36,685 bases of DNA from Bacteroidota bacterium (GTDB taxonomy: Bacteria > Bacteroidota > Bacteroidia > Bacteroidales > Bacteroidaceae), in contig JAFABV010000079.1 of NCBI GenBank assembly GCA_023425865.1, positions 1-36,685 on the forward strand, in the 5' to 3' direction. A program made the translations under genes and the position numbers. A model generated the notes under the pieces. The model ran no database searches. It worked only from the letters and a program-made list of their open reading frames with translations, and was not told the origin of the DNA. How positions within the stretch are numbered: the stretch's first letter is position 1; every line of letters starts with the position of its first letter. Positions 14,383-20,506 of the stretch are shown here, piece after piece.

Positions 14383-15867
14383 CTACTGTTGTGGCACTTG
14401 TTGGGCATGGCCCACGCAGCTGTTGGGCATCTGAATGTGCAGCATCTCGCAGATGGTTGGGGCAATGTCGGTAATGGTAACCGGTGTGGAAGTCTGTCCG
14501 GCACCCACATGCCAGCCATAGAGCACAAAGGGAATGTGCGCGTCGTAGGGATTCCACATGCCGTGGGTGGTGCCCTTATAGTCGGGCTTGTTGCTCACGT
14601 CTTCCCAGTCGGCCTTGGCCACGTAGATGATGTCGCCACTGCGCTTCCTGTTGTATCCGTTGACGATACGCTCGCGTATGGGCTGTGGTACCGGCGTGTT
14701 AAGCGCCTTGTCGTAGTCTACGGCGAAGAGAATGTTGGGCTCCTGCTCCACGCGGGCGATGATGGCCTGCTTGGCTTCATCAAGGGTCTTGCCGCTGGCT
14801 GCTATCAGCTCGTGGTTGAGATACAGTCTTCCTTCGTTTTCGTAGGCAATGACATTTCCGCTGACGCCCCACTGCTGGGCAAGTTCGGCGTTCATCTTCT
14901 TCACGGCGTTACCCATTTCGAGTCCGCCCGCGGGCATATTGTTGTTCTTCAGGAAGTTGGGGTTGTGGGCAGCGCCATGGTCGGCCGTGAGGAAGAGCAG
15001 ATAGTTGCCGCGCCCAACCTTGCTGTCGAGGAAGTTGAGAAAATCGGCCACCAGTCGGTCGAGTTCCATGTACACGTCATGGTTTTGCTGTCCGCGCGTG
15101 CCGAAGGTGTGCCCTATGGCATCGGTCGATGAGACGCTGACGGCCAGCAGGTCGGTGATGTCGTCTTGTCCCAAAGCCTCGTTGGTAAGCGCCGCCTTGG
15201 CCATGTCGAAGGTCTTGGTAACGCCCTCTACCGACGTCTTCACGTTTGTTCCGGGTTTTGTGCCAATCTCCTTGTTCACGTTCTCCACCCATGCCGGCAA
15301 CTGCTTCATATAGTAGGTAGAGGTGATAAACCGCCCGGCCGACGTATCCCACCAGTAAGCGGCGTTGGCCGAGTGTCCGGCAGGCAGAATGGCGCCACGG
15401 TCTTTGAGGGCCACGCCAATGACCTTACCCTTGAAGTCGGTGGCAATGCGCAACTCATCGCCGATGCCCGACGCCAGGAGGTTGCGGGGCGACATCATGC
15501 CCTCCTTGCTGTCCGAGCCCACGCTTTGCACGGTGGCATCGTCGCAGCAGTAGGTCGGTTTGCCGTCCATCATGAAGTTGTTGCCCGCGATGCCGTGCAG
15601 CGATGGCACGCTGCCCGTATAGATGCTGGTGTGGCCAACGGCCGTCACCGTGGGCAGATAGTTGATGAGCGTGTTCTCGAAACTGTAGCCTTGGTCTACC
15701 AGGCGCCGCAGACCGTCACTGCGGTATTGGTCATAATAATAATAAAGGTAGTCCCACCGCATTTGGTCTACTACGAGCCCCACCACCAATCGTGGGCGCT
15801 GCACTTGGGCAAAAGCTGTTGCTGCCAGCAGAGTGGCAACCAACACCGTAACAATCTTTCTTCGCAT
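14383..15867 (-). CDS. pafA: PafA-type alkaline phosphatase (alkaline phosphatase superfamily)
   Basis: 494 aa with a signal peptide at 1-20 (MRRKIVTVLVATLLAATAFA), so periplasmic. The characteristic residues are in order. Asp34 (VVDQMRWDY) is a metal ligand. Thr75 is the probable nucleophile (PTVTAVGHTS). Asn96 lies in HGIAGNNF. Lys155 and Arg157 (ALKDRGA) form the K-x-R pair that defines the PafA type. Further metal motifs are DAIGHTFG, LTADHGAAH and THGMWNPYDAHIPF. Spacing from Asp34 to Thr75 and from Thr75 to Asn96 equals that known for PafA. PafA enzymes are phosphate-insensitive phosphomonoesterases that supply phosphate from organic esters. The gene has its own promoter, and a repeat island lies upstream. 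Confidence 0.9.
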   Translation of the reverse strand: MRRKIVTVLVATLLAATAFAQVQRPRLVVGLVVDQMRWDYLYYYYDQYRSDGLRRLVDQGYSFENTLINYLPTVTAVGHTSIYTGSVPSLHGIAGNNFMMDGKPTYCCDDATVQSVGSDSKEGMMSPRNLLASGIGDELRIATDFKGKVIGVALKDRGAILPAGHSANAAYWWDTSAGRFITSTYYMKQLPAWVENVNKEIGTKPGTNVKTSVEGVTKTFDMAKAALTNEALGQDDITDLLAVSVSSTDAIGHTFGTRGQQNHDVYMELDRLVADFLNFLDSKVGRGNYLLFLTADHGAAHNPNFLKNNNMPAGGLEMGNAVKKMNAELAQQWGVSGNVIAYENEGRLYLNHELIAASGKTLDEAKQAIIARVEQEPNILFAVDYDKALNTPVPQPIRERIVNGYNRKRSGDIIYVAKADWEDVSNKPDYKGTTHGMWNPYDAHIPFVLYGWHVGAGQTSTPVTITDIAPTICEMLHIQMPNSCVGHAQQVPQQ

Positions 15868-15933
15868 AACTGTTGTTTATCGTATTATTGGTCGAAGGTC
15901 ACACCGTCGACCTGTTGTCATACATGTTTCCCG

Positions 15934-15964
15934 CAAAATTACGAAAAACCTTTCAGCTATCCAA
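15934..15964 (-). promoter_or_regulatory. promoter of the PafA-type gene
   Basis: On the - strand, TTG (15964-15962) precedes TAATTTTG (15941-15934) by 20 bp, a full match to the Bacteroidetes -33 TTG / -7 TAnnTTTG pattern. The ATG is at 15867, giving a leader of ~60 nt. Confidence 0.65.
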
Positions 15965-16092
15965 TCTCCACCATATAATATATTATGAAGATGTGGTTTC
16001 ATTCTTGCTAATGTCCTCTGCCTGCCGTGTTTTCTGTCTTCAGGCGTCATCTTTCCATCCTACTCCCTGTCCCATCCCCATTTCCCCGTTTT

Positions 16093-16207
16093 ATGGTTCT
16101 ATATAGAAGTATTCCATGGTTCTATATTAAATCATCGGATGGTTCTGTATTAAATCATCAAATGGTTCTGTATTAAATCATCGGATGGTTTTATATTAAA
16201 TCATCCC
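16093..16207. repeat. 23-bp tandem repeat x 5
   Basis: ATGGTTCT starts at 16093, 16116, 16139 and 16162, exactly 23 bp apart, and ATGGTTTT at 16185. Most units continue (A/G)TATTAAATCATC. It is AT-rich, unlike the flanking GC-rich repeats, and lies ~130 bp upstream of the PafA promoter. Confidence 0.9.
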
Positions 16208-16256
16208 ATGTCAATTCCGTTTTTTCCGTGCCATCCGTGCTAAAAAAAAATGCGAG
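16208..16256 (+). repeat. truncated type F repeat (3' half only)
   Basis: Begins at TGTCAATTCCG and runs to CCATCCGTGCTA plus an A-run and ATGCGAGG. The core hairpin is missing. It fuses directly to the 23-bp tandem array. Confidence 0.75.
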
Positions 16257-16258
16257 GG

Positions 16259-16368
16259 GGCCCCTCCCCGGCCCTCCCTGAAGCCCCTCCCCGGCCCTCC
16301 CCGTTGGGGCGGGAGAGGCTCGCGCGATGGGAGCGCTGCGTGCAGATGACTAGTGATATGGGTGTGCT
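16259..16368 (+). repeat. type D repeat with internal duplication
   Basis: CCCCTCCCCGGCCCTCCC is present twice, then CCCC-GTT-GGGG and the usual D tail into the next F. Confidence 0.85.
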
Positions 16369-16467
16369 GTTTCCGTTCCATCCGCCCATCGCATAGCGAT
16401 GATCCGTTCTATCAAAATGTGCCGGATGGCAATTCCGATAATTCCGTGTTATCCGTGTTAAAAAAAC
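16369..16467 (+). repeat. type F repeat
   Basis: Core hairpin CATCGC-ATA-GCGATG (16387-16401). Ends in GTGTTA plus an A-run and CATGCGAGG. Confidence 0.85.
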
Positions 16468-16478
16468 ATGCGAGGTGG

Positions 16479-16585
16479 CCCCTCCCCGGCCCTCCCTGGA
16501 GCCCCTCCCCAGCCCTCCCCAAGGGGCGGGAGAGGCTGGCGCGATGGGAGCGCTGCGTGCAGATGACTAGTGATATTGGTGTGCT
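16479..16585 (+). repeat. type D repeat
   Basis: As the copy at 16259, but with stem CCCC-AA-GGGG, then the same tail ending in GATGACTAGTGATAT, joined directly to the next F. Confidence 0.85.
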
Positions 16586-16681
16586 GTTTCCGTACCATCC
16601 GCCCATCGCGTCGCAATGATCCGTTCTATCAAGGTGTGCCGGATGGCAATTCCGAAAATTCCGTGTTATCCGTGTTAAAAA
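16586..16681 (+). repeat. type F repeat
   Basis: Core hairpin at 16604-16618 is CATCGC-GTC-GCAATG, with one weakened pair. Ends in GTGTTAAAAA. Confidence 0.85.
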
Positions 16682-16689
16682 GAAAACAT

Positions 16690-16790
16690 GCGAGGGGGTG
16701 GATATTTCACGCGGGTGTTTTTGGCACGCAGAGACGCAGAGGGTTTAGAGATGCGTATCTACGATGCAGAGGAGGGGGAACTTATCCCCC
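16690..16790 (+). repeat. type M repeat
   Basis: CACGCAGAGACGCAGAGGG, then the stem GTATC-TAC-GATGC (16755-16767; one G-U pair), then a GC-rich tail close to the SRPBCC stop codon. Confidence 0.75.
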
Positions 16791-16839
16791 TCCCCTTCAT
16801 AAGACTTGCGACACGGGGAATAAAAACGGGCAGGGCAGC

Positions 16840-17316
16840 TCATGCCGGCTCCTCGGCCGTCTGGTCGTCGACCATGAAGTCGAAGGCGCCACGACGGAGG
16901 TTGACACCATATTCCATCCATGCCTTGAGGCAGGCCAGGAAATTGGCCCAGCCCTCGGTGTTGGCCACCAACCACTCTCTACCCGCCTCATCGTCGGCCA
17001 TGCCAGTCTCTGTGACCTTTACCACCGTCGAACCGTCGGTGCGAGGCGTGAGGGTGATGGTCACGGTGAGTTCCTCGCCTGTGCTGGCATCCCAGCAAAA
17101 CTGTACGAGGCGCGACGGCTCCACCGCCTGCACACGCACGGGCGAGTCGAAGGGAAATTCGGGAAACTGCCAATAGACCGTCGTGCCGGCCTCTAAGCGC
17201 GCCGTGCCCTTGGAGATGAAATAATTCTTCATGATGTCGGGGTCGACGATGGCCTCGAACACCTGTTCGTTCGGCTTGCCAATCTGTATGGCCGCCCGCA
17301 CTGTCATAGGTTCCAT
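16840..17316 (-). CDS. SRPBCC/AHSA1-like domain protein
   Basis: 158 aa from MEPMTVRAAIQIGKPNEQVF. A longer frame runs up to 17391 but would overlap the upstream VOC gene, and the family begins with this strand. Visible AHSA1-type features are the N-terminal strand followed by EAIVDPDIMKNYF, the central WQFPEFPFDSPVRVQAVEP, and the C-terminal helix TEGWANFLACLKAWMEYG. The START-like fold binds a hydrophobic ligand in a cavity; specific function unknown. It begins 7 bp after the VOC stop codon, so it is the last gene of a three-gene operon with the VOC and YdeI-like genes. Confidence 0.85.
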   Translation of the reverse strand: MEPMTVRAAIQIGKPNEQVFEAIVDPDIMKNYFISKGTARLEAGTTVYWQFPEFPFDSPVRVQAVEPSRLVQFCWDASTGEELTVTITLTPRTDGSTVVKVTETGMADDEAGREWLVANTEGWANFLACLKAWMEYGVNLRRGAFDFMVDDQTAEEPA

Positions 17317-17323
17317 AGTTGTG

Positions 17324-17764
17324 CTATGCCGTAGGTTCTGCTTCGTAGTTGACCATCCACTCTGTGCCAAACTGGTCGCGCACCACGCCATAGAGCGGTG
17401 CCCAGAAGGTGGGCTCCAGCGGCATCTTGACCGTGCCGCCCTGGCTCAGGGCCTCGAACAGCCGACGCGACTCCTCCTCCGACTCTGTGTTGAGACAGAT
17501 GGCCGCGTTGTTGCCTATTACCAGCGGCTCGCCGTCGCAGGCCGCGCTGAAGCTGTCGGAGCCGTAGAGACTCGTCGAGGCGTTGACGGGCAGTCCCACA
17601 TGCATCACCTTCTCTTGGAGTTGCTCGGGGATGGGGAAGCCACTGTCGGGCATGTCTTTGTAACGCCAGATGCCGTCGAAGTCGACGCCAAAGACCGTAC
17701 GATAGAAATTGAAAGCCTGCTCACAGTTGCCGTCGAATGTGAGGTAGATGTTTACTTTTGCCAT
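17324..17764 (-). CDS. VOC-family (PhnB-like) protein
   Basis: 146 aa. Begins MAKVNIYLTFDGNCEQAFNF and contains the PhnB-type glyoxalase fold: YRTVFG early, VMHVGLPV in the middle, NAAICLNTESEEESRRLFEA, and the C-terminal FWAPLYGVVRDQFGTEWMVN. Vicinal-oxygen-chelate proteins include dioxygenases, glyoxalases and resistance proteins; PhnB-like members are mostly uncharacterised. It lies between the YdeI-like gene (52 bp upstream) and the SRPBCC gene (7 bp downstream). This trio may act in stress or small-molecule handling (inference). Confidence 0.88.
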   Translation of the reverse strand: MAKVNIYLTFDGNCEQAFNFYRTVFGVDFDGIWRYKDMPDSGFPIPEQLQEKVMHVGLPVNASTSLYGSDSFSAACDGEPLVIGNNAAICLNTESEEESRRLFEALSQGGTVKMPLEPTFWAPLYGVVRDQFGTEWMVNYEAEPTA

Positions 17765-17816
17765 AAATGGGTTGGGATAAAAGGGTGAATAAATAAGGTG
17801 TCTGCCGGTGACCGGT

Positions 17817-18479
17817 TTATTTTTTTGCCTGCCGGTAGAGGTCTACCGACTTATACCCGGCACGCAGGATGGCGACCATCTCTTCGAGGTGTCGGGCCAT
17901 GGTCGCGTCGGTGCGCACGGCAAACACATAGCGGGCCCAGTCGCGCTGGTAGCCCGGCGTGAGGGCATCGAAAAAGGCGAGCGCGTCGGCATGGGGTGCC
18001 AGCCGCTCGCGCAACTCGGGTATGCGGTCGGCATAGGCGCCCACGCACTGGCTGGGCTGCGTGCTGCGACGGCGCTTGGCCTCGTGCTTGAGGCCAATGA
18101 TGGTAAAGGTATCGTCGAAGGCCACCATCTTGTTGAATTTCACGGCCGACTGCCCCACGTAACCGTCGTTGTCCATGTCGATGACGGTGAAGAAGTCGTC
18201 GCGGCCGATGTACTGCGCATAGCGCTTGTTGCCCTTCTTGGGATAAGCGAAGTAGACCATCCCGCCGGGGTTGAGGCGGTCGTGGGCGATGATGTCGTTG
18301 AGGCGGTCGACAAATTCGTCGAGCGTGAACACAAAGTGCAGCACCATGTCGTATTTGTCGTTGCCCAGACGGTCGTCATAGTCGAGGCCCTCGAAGGCCT
18401 CCACGTCATCGGGTCGCGCGATGATGGCCTTGCGCGCGTATTTGGCCAGGGCCAGTTTCTTGAAGATAATCTCGTCCAC
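17817..18479 (-). CDS. YdeI/OmpD-associated family-like protein
   Basis: 220 aa. The C-terminal ~75 residues match the YdeI/OmpD-associated pattern: ADALAFFDALTPGYQRDWAR, YVFAVRT, then LEEMVAILRAGYKSVDLYRQ. The N-terminal ~130 residues (KLALAKYARKAIIARPDDVE, then YDMVLHFVFTLDEFVDRLND and PGGMVYFAYPKK) resemble a separate domain often paired with it. YdeI-type proteins have been linked to peptide and bacteriocin resistance, but the mechanism is unclear. It is the first gene of the operon with the VOC and SRPBCC genes. 'Bacteriocin protection' should not be assumed. Confidence 0.8.
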   Translation of the reverse strand: MDEIIFKKLALAKYARKAIIARPDDVEAFEGLDYDDRLGNDKYDMVLHFVFTLDEFVDRLNDIIAHDRLNPGGMVYFAYPKKGNKRYAQYIGRDDFFTVIDMDNDGYVGQSAVKFNKMVAFDDTFTIIGLKHEAKRRRSTQPSQCVGAYADRIPELRERLAPHADALAFFDALTPGYQRDWARYVFAVRTDATMARHLEEMVAILRAGYKSVDLYRQAKK

Positions 18480-18535
18480 AGTATTGTTGTTAAATGTCGT
18501 GCCCGCACGGCGGTCGCCGCGAGACTTGTCGGTAA

Positions 18536-18543
18536 CAAAAATA
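18536..18543 (-). promoter_or_regulatory. putative -7 box of the YdeI-VOC-SRPBCC operon
   Basis: TATTTTTG on the - strand matches TAnnTTTG, 57 bp upstream of the ATG at 18479. No properly spaced TTG was seen. Confidence 0.4.
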
Positions 18544-18666
18544 AGGGTTAATCGTCAAAAGCCCATCCTTTTGACCAAAGAAAAAAAGGGGATGTTCAGC
18601 GTTTTATAGTTTTTTATCATATCCCATGTCCAGACGGGCGATAGGCCGCCATGGGGTAGTGCGCCA

Positions 18667-20403
18667 TTACTTGCTCAGTTTCTTGAGTCGGCGCTGCGCC
18701 TCGGGCATGTCGGGGCAAAGCTTGAGTGCCTTTTCGTAGTTTGAGATGGCCGCCTGCCTCATGTCCTCGCGCTCACACTCACGCCCCATCATCACGTATT
18801 CCACGGCGAGTTCCTTGAGAAATTGTTCCTTCTGCGCGGCCTCCGCCTTCAGTCGGTCTATCTCTTGCCGCTGCCGGTTGATGACATGGAGTTTGCGACG
18901 GATGTAACGGCGGGGCACAGGCTTCTCGATGTCGTACCGGCTGTGTATGGCCAGGAAGAAAGCGTCGAGGGCCGCCTGCATGTCGCCCCGGTCGAAGGCC
19001 TGCACGGCATCCCAGTATTCCTTGTCGGCCTTCGACTGCTTCATGGCCGTATGGATGAGCGTGTCGTCATTATAGCTCTTGGCAAAGTTGATCACGTCGG
19101 CACGCACGAAAATGTCGCTGCGACGAATAGGGTCTTTGAGTTCGATACCCTCCAACGAGGTGCAGCGCGACAGCGCCACATAAGTCTGTCCGCCGGCAAA
19201 GGCACCTCCGGTGAAGTCGATTTTCACGTGGCTGAAGGTCAGTCCCTGGCTCTTATGCACCGTGATGGCCCATGCCAGACGAAGGGGGAACTGCGTATAG
19301 GTGCCCAGCTGCTCCTCCTCGATCTTTTTCTCCCGCTCATTAAAGGTATATCGCACATTGCTCCACACCTCGCGCTCCACGTCGAACTCCTTTCCGTCTT
19401 CGGTGCGCACATAGATGCGGTCGCGGGTTTCCTCATCAAAACCAATGATGGTACCGAGTGTGCCGTTCACCCACCGATGATCCATGTCGTTCTTGACAAA
19501 GAGCACCTGCGCCCCCACCTTGACCAGCAATTCCTGGGGCGTGGGCAGGCTGGTCTCGGGAAACTCGCCCCGGATGATGCCCTTATACAGTTCAGGCTCA
19601 CCGGGCAGGTTGCCGAGTTGCTCGGTATTGATGAAGTCGACGGTGTCGCGCCGGGTAGACAGGGTGATGGAGAGTTGGTGGGTTGGTGGGATGGTGGGTT
19701 GGTGGGATGGTGCCACCCTACTGTTGAGCAAGGCGAGGTCGCCGTCGGTGACCTGCGAGGTGCGAATACGGTCGAGGATGCCAATGAACACGGGGTCAGA
19801 CTGGCGGTAAACCTTGCGAAGCTCTATGGAAACCAACTGCATCTCCCTGAAGACATGGGCATCGAAAAAGAACGCCGAGTTGTAAAAGGGTTGCAGCAGT
19901 TGCCGGTCGTCTTCCCTGACCACAGGCTCCAGCTGGTAGATGTCGCCCACGAGCAGCAGCTGCTTGCCGCCAAAGGGTACGCGCATGTTGTGGCTGTACA
20001 CCCGCAGCACCTTGTCGATGAAGTCGATGATGTCTGCCCGCACCATGCTGACCTCATCGATGATGATCAGCTCAAGCTCACGAATAATCTTGATTTTGTC
20101 GCTGTTGTAGCGCAGCACCTTGCGAATGTTGCGGGGAGAGTACTGGATGTCATTGGGCAGCAAGGGATGGAAGGGCAGCTTAAAGAAACTGTGGAGCGTG
20201 GAGCCGCCGGCATTGATGGCCGCGATGCCCGTAGGGGCAAAGATGACATGCTTCTTCTTGGTATGTGCGGCGATGTATCGAAGAAAAGTAGACTTACCCG
20301 TCCCTGCCTTTCCGGTGAGGAAAAGCGAGCGGCGGGTAAACTGTATGATCTGGAGCGCTTGCTGCAGTTCGGTGTTCTCTATATCAATTCGCTCTTCGGA
20401 CAT
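18667..20403 (-). CDS. Pif1-like AAA helicase with C-terminal TPR
   Basis: 578 aa. Walker A is TGKAGTGKST (30-39), followed by IFAPTGIAAINAGGSTLHSF (motif Ia region). Walker B is ELIIIDEVSMV (111-121) and motif III is LLVGDIYQLEP. The UvrD_C_2-like end has ITVHKSQGLTF and GGQTYVALSRCTSLEGIEL. Residues ~475-578 are TPR-like (AISNYEKALKLCPDMPEAQR). Pif1-type SF1B helicases run 5'-3' and in other systems resolve G-quadruplexes and stalled forks. Residues ~231-245 (APSHQPTIPPTHQLS) are encoded by a tandem 8-bp GT-rich repeat and replace what is usually an unremarkable loop. A 557-codon antisense frame here is a shadow. Confidence 0.9.
   Translation of the reverse strand: MSEERIDIENTELQQALQIIQFTRRSLFLTGKAGTGKSTFLRYIAAHTKKKHVIFAPTGIAAINAGGSTLHSFFKLPFHPLLPNDIQYSPRNIRKVLRYNSDKIKIIRELELIIIDEVSMVRADIIDFIDKVLRVYSHNMRVPFGGKQLLLVGDIYQLEPVVREDDRQLLQPFYNSAFFFDAHVFREMQLVSIELRKVYRQSDPVFIGILDRIRTSQVTDGDLALLNSRVAPSHQPTIPPTHQLSITLSTRRDTVDFINTEQLGNLPGEPELYKGIIRGEFPETSLPTPQELLVKVGAQVLFVKNDMDHRWVNGTLGTIIGFDEETRDRIYVRTEDGKEFDVEREVWSNVRYTFNEREKKIEEEQLGTYTQFPLRLAWAITVHKSQGLTFSHVKIDFTGGAFAGGQTYVALSRCTSLEGIELKDPIRRSDIFVRADVINFAKSYNDDTLIHTAMKQSKADKEYWDAVQAFDRGDMQAALDAFFLAIHSRYDIEKPVPRRYIRRKLHVINRQRQEIDRLKAEAAQKEQFLKELAVEYVMMGRECEREDMRQAAISNYEKALKLCPDMPEAQRRLKKLSK
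19671..19713. repeat. 8-bp GT-rich tandem repeat inside the helicase coding sequence
   Basis: About five 8-bp units GGTGGG(T/A)T on the + strand (C-rich on the coding strand). This is the same basal unit as the 837-984 minisatellite. Eight is not a multiple of three, so change by one or two units would shift the helicase frame; change by three would keep it. Confidence 0.85.
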
Positions 20404-20506
20404 TGGCGCGACCGTACTAAACTGTTATGGATGACGAGGAGCGGTAAGGTCGGTAACGGATGCCCGCCGACCCCACCACTCCACGCTATGCTGTAGACTG
20501 AGGGTG

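Larger units (their letters stand above)
15868..16839. other. gene-free repeat island 3
   Basis: Holds the PafA promoter, then a 23-bp tandem array, then a ladder of partial F, D, F, D, F and M repeats, up to the 3' end of the SRPBCC gene. No credible gene. Confidence 0.85.

Noticed and set aside
18823..20496. 557-codon + strand frame antisense to the helicase
   Set aside because: Long antisense frames are expected in GC-rich genes; no domain is recognisable and the - strand frame has all helicase motifs.
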